Source: CAVQMC01 sp963713505 (lineage in GTDB: Bacteria; Bacteroidota; Ignavibacteria; Ignavibacteriales; Ignavibacteriaceae). From it: a DNA stretch of 64,000 bases. Location: positions 248,001 through 312,000 of the forward strand of contig CAVQMC010000011.1 in NCBI GenBank assembly GCA_963713505.1. Direction: 5' to 3'. The notes under the pieces were generated by a model. The model saw only the letters and a program-made list of their open reading frames with translations. It was not told the origin of the DNA and did not search any database. This document shows positions 1 through 9,803 of the stretch, piece after piece. The position numbers and the translations under genes were made by a program. Position 1 is the first letter of the stretch, and every line of letters begins with the position of its first letter.

Positions 1-2
1 TT

Positions 3-2465
3 CCAATTCCCAAAAAACCAAATTTTAATATTGGCCTGCAAGATATTACAACTAATCCTAAAATAATAAGCGATAATTTGGATAGTGTACTTATTAAAAT
101 ATTCTATTATAATTTGGGGAGAGTAGATAACGATTCAATATCAATTTTAGTCAAGGATACTTTTAATCAAACATCTGTTTCTAAATTGTTTAGAAGAAGA
201 ATTCCACTATATAAGGACAGTTTGGAAACTTATATCCCGGTTAAAGACAATCCAGGTCTTCATCAATTAAGTGTTAAAATGGATCCTAACAATCAAATAG
301 ATGAAATTTTTGAAAATGATAATTATATAACATTTTCTTTTAATGTATCAAGTTCACAAGTTAGGACCTTACTGGATTATGATATTGAAAATGCTGCAGA
401 TAGTTCAATTATTTTTTTAAATCCGACATTAATAACTAATCAAAATCAATTGAATGTTGAAACTAGCATAGATGAAAATTTCAATCAATTTACAAGCAGT
501 ACTTTACAAATTAAAAATTTTTATAGTCGATTTAATATAAATTCTTTAAACCAAGGTATTAGATATTGGATAAGAGCTAAATTAGTGAACAACCAAAAAT
601 ATAGTGCAAGTAAATCATTTGTATTAGATAACCAATATAAATACGTACTAAGTGATTCATTTAGTTTTTATAATACGGATTTTAAGAACAGTTCTTATAA
701 ATATAATAAAGTATCACTGGATACAAACAAAATCAATTTCGATGTAATATCAGCAGGATATAATGATGGGAGGACAGCATTAATACTTAAAAATTCGGAG
801 AACTTTATTCCAGAAAACACTAAAAGAGGCCACCATATTTGCGTTTTTGATGATTCGTCTTTTAAATTTATTACATATAAAAACTTTGACCTCTTGGGAG
901 GTGGGGTAATTGCAGATTCAAATTATATCGATTTTCTGGACTCTTTAAATTCAAATGTAATTGTCATATTTGCGGTCTCGGATGATGGTAGAGTTGCTGA
1001 TCCTATACTTAGGAATAAAATTAAAGAATTTGGAAGTATTTATATCGATAGTTTGCATTTTCGAGGATCCTGGGCAATGATAGGGAAAAAGGGAGTAATG
1101 CCTGGTTCTGTTCCTGAAGCATTTAGTATACCTTTTGGTGGTAGGGTTGAAGTTGATACAACTTATTTGCAGTTTAATTTTAATGGAAGTTTAAAAACCT
1201 CCACCATCGGTCCATCAAACCATTGGTCAACTTTAAATGTTACTCAAAATACTCCTGCAAACTCTTCAATAAAATACCGGCCGCTGGCGGTTAAAAGTGA
1301 TGGGACGGTTGATACTTTGAATTACTTGACTGTCAATAATGGAATTGCCGACTTAAGTTTTATAAATTCCAAAACTTATCCTTTTATGAAAATATTGGCT
1401 GAGTTTAATGCCGCTTCCGATGGAACTTCTCCGGCTTTGTCTTCTCTTGGTGTCAATTATACCGGAGTTCCTGAGTTAGGGACGAATTACCAGGTCGTTT
1501 CCGTTGATAATGATTCTGTTAAAATCGGGCAGACTGTTAACTTGAATTTTTCTGTTTATAATGCCGGTGAAAGCCGTGCAGATTCATTCAAAGTTCATGT
1601 TGATGTGGTTAAACCGGATAACTCAACAATTACTCTTTTAGATACTCAAATTGATACTTTGAATTCTTTTAGTCATAGAGGTTTTAGTTTACCGTTCAAT
1701 ACTTTGAACAGCGGAATCGGCCGAATGAGTTTTAATATTTCTATCGATCCGGAAAATAAAATAACAGAATTGTATAAAGACAATAATTATTATACTCAGC
1801 CCTTTTATGTTTTGGAGGATTCAACTGCTCCTGATGTTAAAATTACTTTTGACGGCGTTGATATTATCGATGGCGATTTTGTTTCTGCTAATCCTACAAT
1901 TAAAATAAATCTGGATGATCCTTCTTCAATTCCGATAACCGATACTTCTGCAATTGCGGTTTATCTAAATGATGAATTAATTCCCTATATGAGCAATAGT
2001 AATATTTTGACTTATGAATTTTCTAATCAAAATCCTAAAATGACTGTTACTTACAAACCTACTTTAAAGGATGGTGAATACAACCTTAGAGTAATGGCTA
2101 AGAACTCTTTAGGCAACTTTGCCGATTCCGTCAGTTCGGTTAAAAATTTTACTGTTAATAGTGAAGCTCAATTACTTTATGTCTATAATTATCCAAATCC
2201 TTTCAGCGGCGATACTTATTTTACATTTAAACTGACTCAAATCCCTGATGAACTTAAAATAAAAGTTTATACAATTGCAGGAAGATTAGTAAGAAATATT
2301 GTTAAACATTCATCCGAACTTAATTACGATTTTAATAGAATTTTTTGGGATGGAAGAGATGAAGATGGGGATCTGCTTGCAAACGGAGTTTATCTTTATA
2401 AAGTTATTATGGAAAAAGGTGGGAAAACAATTGATGTAACACAAAAACTTGCGATTATTCGTTAG
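3..2465 (+). CDS. C-terminal part of a large T9SS-secreted protein with an ILEI-like domain
   Basis: The reading frame is open from the left edge of the window, so the true start lies upstream; the TTG at 78 is only the first possible internal start. Seen in order: a CARDB-like beta-sandwich (about 78-345), a segment at about 770-1115 closely resembling the ILEI/PANDER fold domain (RGHHICVFDD, then YIDSLHFRGSWAMIGKKG, then PGSV), a second CARDB domain (about 1480-1815, ending in the typical ENKITELYKDNNYY), an Ig-like stretch, and a T9SS type A sorting domain (YNYPNPF near 2185, ending KLAIIR). In related Bacteroidota such tails follow a C25 (gingipain/PorU-like) peptidase; whether one is upstream cannot be seen. 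The role is inferred as a cell-surface or secreted adhesive or proteolytic protein. It overlaps the convergent next gene by 11 nt. Confidence 0.8.
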   Translation, partial: PIPKKPNFNIGLQDITTNPKIISDNLDSVLIKIFYYNLGRVDNDSISILVKDTFNQTSVSKLFRRRIPLYKDSLETYIPVKDNPGLHQLSVKMDPNNQIDEIFENDNYITFSFNVSSSQVRTLLDYDIENAADSSIIFLNPTLITNQNQLNVETSIDENFNQFTSSTLQIKNFYSRFNINSLNQGIRYWIRAKLVNNQKYSASKSFVLDNQYKYVLSDSFSFYNTDFKNSSYKYNKVSLDTNKINFDVISAGYNDGRTALILKNSENFIPENTKRGHHICVFDDSSFKFITYKNFDLLGGGVIADSNYIDFLDSLNSNVIVIFAVSDDGRVADPILRNKIKEFGSIYIDSLHFRGSWAMIGKKGVMPGSVPEAFSIPFGGRVEVDTTYLQFNFNGSLKTSTIGPSNHWSTLNVTQNTPANSSIKYRPLAVKSDGTVDTLNYLTVNNGIADLSFINSKTYPFMKILAEFNAASDGTSPALSSLGVNYTGVPELGTNYQVVSVDNDSVKIGQTVNLNFSVYNAGESRADSFKVHVDVVKPDNSTITLLDTQIDTLNSFSHRGFSLPFNTLNSGIGRMSFNISIDPENKITELYKDNNYYTQPFYVLEDSTAPDVKITFDGVDIIDGDFVSANPTIKINLDDPSSIPITDTSAIAVYLNDELIPYMSNSNILTYEFSNQNPKMTVTYKPTLKDGEYNLRVMAKNSLGNFADSVSSVKNFTVNSEAQLLYVYNYPNPFSGDTYFTFKLTQIPDELKIKVYTIAGRLVRNIVKHSSELNYDFNRIFWDGRDEDGDLLANGVYLYKVIMEKGGKTIDVTQKLAIIR

Positions 2466-4081
2466 CACATAATTTATTTAATGAATAAACTTTTAAATTG
2501 TCTTCTTTAATTTTTTGATCAATCAGATTACTTTTATTCAAATAAAGTACATAAAAAACATGCTCATTATTTAAAGGAAATTTTATTATTTCCGGTTTGT
2601 ATTTGTTGAACTCTTTCACAGGATATTTAAAATAATCTTCAAACATTTCGTCATTCAAATTTCTAATATTAAAAGATATATCTTTTACGCAAGGCTCTCC
2701 AATTAAAAGATTTACATCTTTTTGATAAAGATAATTTATTGAAGCAATTTTTTGATGTCCGGGTCTTTTGCTGATAGTCTGCTTTTCTTTTGCAATATGT
2801 TTATCATTTAATCCATACATGTCAAGTGTTCTTAAATCCGAATAATATGGTACTGCTCCGGCCGCTGTTGTTGCAATTAATATATTTTGATTTCCATTAA
2901 AAATATCTTTTAAATTTTTCCCAACTCCAATCCAATCCTGGTTTGGATCGTATAAATGAGCTTTAAGCTGTTTAACAGATTCAATTCCGTACCGCTTATC
3001 ATACCTGAACGTTAAGTAATGGAATATTGATCCTAAAAATATTAGAGAAATTAAAGCAAATCTTACTTCTTTTTGAGTAACAAGTTCAAATAAAATCCAA
3101 ACTAAAGTGATAAAAAAGATTGGAAGAATCGGAACAAAAAATCTGAATTCCATAAAATCGCCGCCGACTTTAATTACATATAAAATCCAGATAATTTGAA
3201 TTGAAATTATTAAAGCCAAATAAAAATTTTTCTCTTTTAAAAACTTTTTTAAAAAGAAAAGAAAAATAAGAGGGAAAGGAATGAGCCAATAAGTAGTTAT
3301 GAATAAGTAAACGAAAAATAATCCATGGATTATAGATGTACTTCCAGTTGCTTTTGCGTAGTATGTATTTGGTAAAATATCTCCGTAATAATTTTGTTTC
3401 CAAATAAGATAAGTAAAAGTGATTAATATGAATGGAACAACTAGATATATTAATTTACTTACTTTTTTATTTTCATTTAGAATAATTTGATAGAATAAAA
3501 CCAAAAGAATTATTCCGGAAAAGATAAGTGAATCCGGTCTTATCAAAATTAAAATTGAAGATACAATTGAGATTGATGAAAAGATATAAAGATTTAAATT
3601 TATTAGCATATAAAATATTTATCGATAGAAATAATCCCAACATAAAAAATGCAGTCTGCATTTGAGTTTCAAGTCCGCCTGTCGCATAAGCACTGAAAGT
3701 ATAGTTGGTTCCTAATAAAATTATTGTAAGTAAAGCAAGACTTTTCTTTTGAAAAATTATTTCCGCTGTTTTGTAAGTAAAAATTAATGAGAAAATAAAA
3801 AATAAAATTCCAAGCAGATAAGAAAATATAATAGGGGAGAAATTTAGTTTTAATCCGAATGCAATTAACAATGTCCATAAAAAATTTGTATAACCTTCAA
3901 CATATTCTCCGGGATTAAAAACCAATCCGTATCCGTTAATAAAATTTTTTGCATATCGAAATGAAATAAATGCATCATCTTGAACAAATCTATTCATATA
4001 AGCAAGAACTGTGAGCAATAGAATTGTAAAAAATAATATGATTTTGTAATGTTCTTTATATTTTGAAATAAGTTTATTCAA
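2455..4081 (-). CDS. GT-C type membrane glycosyltransferase (frameshifted)
   Basis: An integral membrane protein of about 540 residues, read from 4081 down to 2455, with a one-base insertion near 3600-3605 that splits it into 202- and 384-residue pieces. The N-terminal part has the GT-C signature: the first loop carries an acidic pair (D35, D36) in FVQDDAFISFRYAKN followed by a G-Y-T-N-F-L-W motif, as in PMT-like and AftB-like arabinosyl/mannosyl transferases that use polyprenyl-phosphate sugars. Multiple hydrophobic helices follow, then a soluble C-terminal domain. Likely role: transfer of a sugar from a lipid carrier to a glycan or protein outside the cytoplasmic membrane. The substrate cannot be read from the sequence. 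It is transcribed convergently with the T9SS gene before it. Confidence 0.75.
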
Positions 4082-4214
4082 TTAATTCTTTTAATAATTC
4101 AGAAATTTGTTTGTATTTAATTCAAAAAATATGCTTTCAATTTACTTTATAATCGACTAAAAATGTATATTTATTTAAGAAAATTCCAATAAGTATAACA
4201 AAGCAGGATTTAGT

Positions 4215-5570
4215 ATGAAAAAAGTAATACTTGTAATTTCTTTTTTAATTCTAACCAATATTTCATATTCACAATTTAATGAATATCCCCAGCCCTGCCA
4301 GGGAAATATCGGCGGCGGTTTGGGTTTGAATTGGATTGACGGAAAACCTTACTACAGTTTACGTTTTACTCCTGATATTTCTTTAGGAAACTTCGGAGTG
4401 GGTTTGGATTTAAGATTGGATTTTGATGCACAAGGTCATTTAAGAACAGAAAATTTTAATGAAACCTCGGATTATTTAAGCATTATTCGTTATGTAAGAT
4501 ATGGAATGAAACACGATCCTGCTTATATAAAACTTGGAGCTTTGGATTATTATACTTTGGGACACGGAAGTATAATGTATTTGTATAATAATAGTCCAAG
4601 TATTGATGCAAGGAAAATTGGCTTGGTACTCGATCTGGATTTAGGAAAATTCGGCTTCGAATCGATATACAGCAAATTTGCTGAAGCGGGAGTTGTAGGA
4701 TTCAGAGGATATGTCAGACCTCTTCAATACACGGATGCAGGCAGTATTCCGATTATCGGAGGCTTAGAAGTCGGTGCAACATTTGCCGGAGATTTCAGCA
4801 GTAAAGCGGGAATTATAAACGGCTATTTTGATAATAATCAAAATAAATTTATTACTACTAAAGACGACGGATCAATAAATATTATTGGAGTTGATTTAGG
4901 TTTGCCTTTAATCAGAACAACAATGCTGGAAGCGACTTTGTATTCAGACTTTTCTAAAATAATTAATTTTGGCAGCGGCGTAGCAACAGGATTAAAAGTA
5001 GATTTTAATGCTTTAGGTGTTTTGAATGCTTCTGCTAAGCTGGAAAGAAGATTTAATAACGGTAAATATATTCCGGCTTATTTTAATTCTTTTTATGAAA
5101 TAGATAGATTCCAGGTTGATAAAGCAAACGGAACTTTTACAAGCAAAGCGCAAATGCTATCGGCAATTACCGAAGCGGATAACGGCTATTTTGGAAGTTT
5201 AAATATTAATGTTTTTAGTTTATTTAATATACTCGGAAGTTATCAAAGATTGGATAAAACTCCCGACAGCGGTATTTTACATTTAGGCGCCGATATCGAT
5301 CCTGAAGGAGCCCCGTTTGTTGTTAGAGCAGGATATGATAAACATAATATTAAAAATGAATCTGATTTATTTAAACTTGATGATAGATCATATTTATATT
5401 CGGAAATTGGTTATAAACCATATCCTTTCTTAATTATATCTACGGTTTATATTTGGACTTTTACTCCTATTAGGGATGCAGATAAAAATATAATAGGATA
5501 TGAACCTCAAAAAAGAATTGAACCGAGAATATCTTTTGTATTCCCATTTAATGTATGCTCAGGCGGTTAA
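4215..5570 (+). CDS. Putative outer-membrane beta-barrel protein, family unknown
   Basis: A 451-residue protein with a clear signal peptide (MKKVILVISFLILTNISYSQ) and a body rich in Gly, Tyr, Asp and alternating hydrophobic residues, as expected for transmembrane beta strands (LGLNWIDGKPYYSLRFTPD, IKLGALDYYTLGHG). It is predicted to sit in the outer membrane. I do not recognise a named family. The gene stands alone: it is divergent from the glycosyltransferase and followed by a strong hairpin, so it is probably monocistronic. A start at 4215 is supported by the signal peptide. Confidence 0.6.
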   Translation: MKKVILVISFLILTNISYSQFNEYPQPCQGNIGGGLGLNWIDGKPYYSLRFTPDISLGNFGVGLDLRLDFDAQGHLRTENFNETSDYLSIIRYVRYGMKHDPAYIKLGALDYYTLGHGSIMYLYNNSPSIDARKIGLVLDLDLGKFGFESIYSKFAEAGVVGFRGYVRPLQYTDAGSIPIIGGLEVGATFAGDFSSKAGIINGYFDNNQNKFITTKDDGSINIIGVDLGLPLIRTTMLEATLYSDFSKIINFGSGVATGLKVDFNALGVLNASAKLERRFNNGKYIPAYFNSFYEIDRFQVDKANGTFTSKAQMLSAITEADNGYFGSLNINVFSLFNILGSYQRLDKTPDSGILHLGADIDPEGAPFVVRAGYDKHNIKNESDLFKLDDRSYLYSEIGYKPYPFLIISTVYIWTFTPIRDADKNIIGYEPQKRIEPRISFVFPFNVCSGG

Positions 5571-5583
5571 GTTATTTATTATC

Positions 5584-5616
5584 AATGGGTTGGAGATTTA
5601 TTTTCTCCGGCCCATT
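5584..5616 (+). terminator. Strong hairpin after the outer-membrane protein gene
   Basis: A 13-bp stem (AATGGGTTGGAGA pairing with TCTCCGGCCCATT, two G-T pairs) with a 7-nt loop starts 14 nt after the stop codon. There is no long T run downstream, so it may act as a weak intrinsic terminator or an RNA 3'-end stabiliser. It insulates the upstream gene from the Pho-controlled operon. Confidence 0.55.
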
Positions 5617-5653
5617 AATACAAAAATTGAATATATTAACAATTTTAAAACCA

Positions 5654-5697
5654 CTTAACAATTTCTTAACACTAAGATAACTTCGACTTAACACTTC
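5654..5697 (+). promoter_or_regulatory. Pho box: four direct repeats, 11-bp period
   Basis: Four consecutive 11-bp units begin at 5654, 5665, 5676 and 5687. Their 7-bp cores are CTTAACA, CTTAACA, GATAACT and CTTAACA, so three are identical and one is degenerate. The 11-bp periodicity and the TTAACA core match the known architecture of PhoB/PhoP (OmpR-family) binding sites in other phyla. The sites lie about 100 nt upstream of the porin that opens the pst operon, which fits activation under phosphate limitation. Binding by a PhoB homologue is inference; no regulator gene is in the window. Confidence 0.65.
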
Positions 5698-5713
5698 TAA
5701 TAAATATCAATTC

Positions 5714-5721
5714 TAAATTTG
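5714..5721 (+). promoter_or_regulatory. Candidate -7 promoter box for the phosphate operon
   Basis: TAAATTTG matches the Bacteroidota -7 consensus TAnnTTTG. It lies 16 nt after the last Pho repeat, so the fourth repeat occupies the place of the -33 box, as expected for an activator that replaces a poor -33 element. No good -33 TTTG is present. Confidence 0.4.
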
Positions 5722-5794
5722 TCCAGCTAACTTAAAATAGTTCATGTTAAATTTTAAGTGAAATTATTCAATAACATTTTAGGATTATGAGTCA

Positions 5795-6847
5795 ATGAAA
5801 AAATTATCTATAATTTTTTGTGTTCTTTTTGCTTTAAGTTCATTTTCTTTTGCGCAGGAAAAATCCGAATATCCGAAAGTTAAAATTCATGGACTAACTT
5901 TTGGTGATTTTTTCTATAATGTAAGTTCTTCAGATCCTGCAAAAAAAGATATTAATGGCGTCGATATTAGAAGAGTATACTTGACAAGTGATTTTGCTTT
6001 ATCAGACCAGTTTTCATCAAGATTCCGTTTGGAAACTGATCAAATAGGCAGCGGCGGCGGAAAAGATGAATTTGGTGTAATGGTTAAGGATGCCTGGTTA
6101 AAATGGTCAAATATTTTTGAAGGTTCCGATCTTGTATTTGGTATTTCACCCACTCCGGCTTTCGATGTTTCGGAAGGTGCGTGGGGACATAGATATCTTG
6201 AAAAAACTATTATGGATCTTAATCATATCGTCAGTTCAAGAGATATGGGTATCGACCTAAAAGGTAAATTCGATAGAAGCGGTTCGGTTAAATACTGGGT
6301 AAAACTAGGAAACAATTCAGGTAACAAACCGGAAGCAAATAAATACAAAAGATACTATGGAATGCTTGAGTTTAATCCTTCTTCAAATTTAATAATAACT
6401 GTTTACGGTGATTATGCCTCTGCACCGCAAGTTCTGGATGCTTTTGATCAAACAATGAAATCTAACTCAAGTTATGTATTAGCCGGATTCTTAAACTACA
6501 GACAAAAAGGAAGTTTTTCAGTTGGTGTAGAAGGATATTCAAGAACTATGCAGAATGCATATACACCTAATCCTGCAACAACTGCTTTAGAAAATTTAAG
6601 CGGATTCGGAATTTCTGTTTGGGCTTATGTTAATTTCACTGAAACAATACAATTAGTTGGAAGATTTGATACTGTTGATCCAAATACTAATCAAGATAAT
6701 GACCGTAAGTCTTTAATACTTGCAGGTTTGCAGTTTAATCCTATTAAAAACGTAAGTGTAACTCCAAATGTTGAGGTATTTTCTTATCAAGCAAGCGGAG
6801 TCGACAGCGACGTCACACCAAGAGTTACATTTTTCTGGCAATTTTAA
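5795..6847 (+). CDS. Phosphate-selective porin (OprO/OprP-like)
   Basis: A 350-residue outer-membrane beta-barrel with a signal peptide ending SSFSFAQ. The conserved N-terminal block (VKIHGLTFGDFFYN, then GVDIRRVYLTSDFALSDQFS, then KDAWLKW) and the C-terminal TPRVTFFWQF are typical of Bacteroidota porins of the OprO/P type, and the final aromatic Phe is the usual barrel signal. It is the first gene behind the Pho box and directly precedes pstS (38 nt gap), so it most likely passes phosphate through the outer membrane. Selectivity is inferred from context. Confidence 0.75.
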   Translation: MKKLSIIFCVLFALSSFSFAQEKSEYPKVKIHGLTFGDFFYNVSSSDPAKKDINGVDIRRVYLTSDFALSDQFSSRFRLETDQIGSGGGKDEFGVMVKDAWLKWSNIFEGSDLVFGISPTPAFDVSEGAWGHRYLEKTIMDLNHIVSSRDMGIDLKGKFDRSGSVKYWVKLGNNSGNKPEANKYKRYYGMLEFNPSSNLIITVYGDYASAPQVLDAFDQTMKSNSSYVLAGFLNYRQKGSFSVGVEGYSRTMQNAYTPNPATTALENLSGFGISVWAYVNFTETIQLVGRFDTVDPNTNQDNDRKSLILAGLQFNPIKNVSVTPNVEVFSYQASGVDSDVTPRVTFFWQF

Positions 6848-6885
6848 TTTATACGAACATCATTTTAATTAAAAGGAGATATGAA

Positions 6886-7917
6886 ATGAAATTTAGATTC
6901 TCAATGATAATATTGACAATGTTGGGAATGTTTTCTACGATTGCATTCGGTCAGCTTAAGTTGAACGGTGCCGGTGCTACTTTTCCATATGTAATTTATT
7001 CTAAATGGTTCGATGTATATCATCAAAAAACCGGAATTGAATTTAACTATCAATCAATCGGCAGCGGCGGCGGAATCAAACAAACTATTGAAGGAACTGT
7101 TGATTTCGGCGCTTCGGATGCTCCAATGAGCGAAAAACAAATGAATGAAGTTAAAAAGAAACAGGGAACAGATATTTTGCATATTCCTACTGTTATGGGT
7201 GCAGTAGTTGTTACATATAACTTGAAAGGAATAGGTAAAGGTTTAAAGTTGACACCGGAAGTTTTATCCGATATTTTTATGGGTAAAATTACCAAATGGA
7301 ATGACTCGAGACTAAAATCGTTGAATCCTGGAGTTAAATTACCTGACGAAGCTATTTTTGTAGCTCATAGATCAGATGGAAGCGGTACAACAAATATTTT
7401 TACCGGCTATTTGACAAAAGTTAGTCCTGAATGGAAAAGTAAAGTTGGCCAAGGAACATCTGTTGACTGGCCTGTTGGTTTAGGCGGAAAAGGAAATGAA
7501 GGTGTTGCCGGTTTAGTTAAACAAACTGATGGTGCTATTGGATATGTTGAATTAGCTTATGCCGAACAAAATGGTTTACCTTATGCAGCTTTAAAAAATA
7601 GATCAGGTAATTTTGTAATGCCGACTTTCGATGCGGTTTCTGCAGCAGCTGCCGGCGCTGTTAAAAATATGCCTTCTGATCTTAGAGTAGAATTAACTGA
7701 TGAGCCGGGTAAAGATGCTTATCCTATTTCCGGATTTACATGGTTGTTGATTTATCAGCACATGAAAGACAAGAAAAAAGTGGAGGCGATCAAAAATTTC
7801 TTAAAATGGGCTGAAACCGATGGTCAAAAATATGCAAAAGAGTTATATTATGCTCCTCTTCCAAAAGAAGTTGTAAAACTGGTTGAAAAGAAAATTGATA
7901 TGATTTCTGTAAAATAA
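6886..7917 (+). CDS. pstS: Phosphate ABC transporter, periplasmic phosphate-binding protein PstS
   Basis: A 343-residue protein with a signal peptide (cleavage near AFGQ) and the PstS hallmarks LNGAGATFPYVIYSKWF, SIGSGGGIKQTIEGTVDFGA and RSDGSGTTNIFTGYL, which line the phosphate pocket. It binds phosphate in the periplasm and delivers it to PstCA. A good ribosome site (AAAGGAGAT) sits 6 nt before the ATG. It is the second gene of the operon and is followed within 12 nt by pstC. Confidence 0.95.
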   Translation: MKFRFSMIILTMLGMFSTIAFGQLKLNGAGATFPYVIYSKWFDVYHQKTGIEFNYQSIGSGGGIKQTIEGTVDFGASDAPMSEKQMNEVKKKQGTDILHIPTVMGAVVVTYNLKGIGKGLKLTPEVLSDIFMGKITKWNDSRLKSLNPGVKLPDEAIFVAHRSDGSGTTNIFTGYLTKVSPEWKSKVGQGTSVDWPVGLGGKGNEGVAGLVKQTDGAIGYVELAYAEQNGLPYAALKNRSGNFVMPTFDAVSAAAAGAVKNMPSDLRVELTDEPGKDAYPISGFTWLLIYQHMKDKKKVEAIKNFLKWAETDGQKYAKELYYAPLPKEVVKLVEKKIDMISVK

Positions 7918-7929
7918 TATAAGTGAGAG

Positions 7930-8952
7930 ATGCCGAATAATTCTGATCCTCAAAATATGTTAGAAAACAAATCTTTAGTAGCCGTTGGAGAACCAACGGC
8001 TGCTTCTGTTTCTAAGAATCCTTTAAATTTTCCGGTAAAAATCCGGGAGATTTTATTTTTGAAAATATTACTAGGCTTTTTGCTTTTGCTTTAGTAGTAC
8101 TGGTTATTTTAATGGCTTACGAAATGGTAAGGCAATCCTTGCCGTCAATTCAAAAGTTCGGCTGGGGATTTATTACAAGCACAACCTGGAATCCGGTAAA
8201 AGATGATTACGGAGCTTTACCTTTTATTTTTGGTACTTTATATTCATCAATTATAGCATTGATTAATAGCACTTCCTTTAAGTGTGGGTATTGCAGTTTA
8301 TTTATCAGAATTAGCACCCAAATGGCTGGAACAGCCGCTTTCTATGTTAGTTGAACTTCTCGCCGCAATTCCTTCAATTGTTTATGGATTATTTGGAATT
8401 TTTGTTCTTGCTCCTTGGTTAAGAAAATCTGTTGAACCTTTTTTAGCAGATCATGCGGGATTTGTATTCTTATTTAAAGGTCCGCCTTACGGTTTTGGTA
8501 TGCTTGCTGCAGCTTTAATTTTAACAGTAATGATTTTACCAATTATAACTTCCATTTCAAGAGATGTATTAAAATCGATTCCAAATTCACAAAGGGAAGC
8601 AGCTTATGCTCTTGGTGCTACTAAATGGGAAACTATAAAAATAGTTTTGACCGGAGGAAAAACCGGAATATTGGGAGCGACTATTTTAGGACTTGGAAGA
8701 GCTGTCGGTGAAACGATGGCTGTTACAATGGTAATAGGGAACAGACCGGATATTTCATTCTCACTTTTTGATCCAGGTTATACAATGGCAAGCGTAATTG
8801 CAAATGAATTTACAGAAGCTACAACTGATATGTATATTAGTTCTCTGATTCAAATTGCTTTACTGCTTTTTGTTCTTACAATTATTTTAAATTCTATTGC
8901 CAGATTGATTGTGTGGAGCGTTACCAGAAAATTTGATACAGGTACATTATGA
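7930..8952 (+). CDS. pstC: Phosphate ABC transporter permease PstC (two frameshifts)
   Basis: A membrane permease of about 340 residues. The ATG at 7930 is preceded by GTGAGAG and opens a hydrophilic N-terminus. One base is missing near 8030 (before KNPGDFIFENITRLFAF) and one extra base lies near 8265, after which the frame continues PLSVGIAVYLSELAPKW. The C-terminal half contains the BPD-permease loop EAAYALGATKWETIKIVL, which contacts PstB. The two indels cancel each other and the protein is otherwise full length and conserved, so sequencing error is more likely than decay. The last codons overlap the pstA start (ATGA). Confidence 0.9.
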
Positions 8953-9792
8953 GTAATGTATCCGGATTATATAGATGGCGGAAAATTAAAAGCAGGATAA
9001 TGACAACATTATGCTTTCTCAGCATAATTATTGCTTTAATTCCGTTGTTCTTAATTTTATTCTATACATTGTCAAAAGGTATAAATGCAATTAATTGGGA
9101 CTTTTTTACTCAAATGCCGAAACCAGCCGGTGAATCCGGCGGCGGTATGGCAAATGCTTTGGTTGGAACCGGAATTTTGGTTGCTTTAGGCAGCGCAATT
9201 GGTTTACCTGTTGGAATTTTCTCCGGAATATATTTATCGGAAAGCGGTAAAGGATGGTTTTCAACCGTTGTTAGATTCTTAACCGAAGTTTTAAACGGAA
9301 TTCCTTCTATCGTTATTGGAGTTGTCGCTTATATTCTTGTTGTTATTCCGATGGGAAGATTTTCTGCTCTCGCCGGCGGTGTTGCTTTAGGTATTTTAAT
9401 GATTCCGGTCGTTACAAGAACTACGGAAGAAATGATGAAACTGGTTCCGCATTCTTACAGAGAAGCCGGTTTAGGTTTAGGAATTCCAAGATGGAAAACA
9501 ACATTAAGAATAATTCTTCCCGCTGCTACAAAAGGAATTTTAACCGGTGTATTACTTTCTATTGCAAGAGCTGCAGGTGAAACTGCTCCTTTGCTTTTTA
9601 CCGCTTTAGGAAATAGATTCTGGTCAACTGAAATTGGGCAGCCAATCGCATCATTAACTGTATTTATCTATGATTATGCAAAAGCTCCTTTTGAAGATTG
9701 GAATCAACAAGCATGGGCTGCTTCATTAGTACTTATTGCTTTAATATTTAATCGTAAATATAATTTTTAGATTAGTTACAAGAAAAAGATAG
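8949..9792 (+). CDS. pstA: Phosphate ABC transporter permease PstA (3' frameshift)
   Basis: The second permease of the PstSCAB importer, about 280 residues. It has six predicted helices and the EAA loop YREAGLGLGIPRWKTTLRIILP. The ATG overlaps the pstC stop by 4 nt, which suggests translational coupling. As read, it ends early at 9770; removing one extra A near 9752 restores a basic tail (FIVNIIFRLVTRKR) that ends at 9792 and leaves a normal 11-nt gap to pstB. Confidence 0.92.
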
Positions 9793-9803
9793 AAATAGTA
9801 TAA

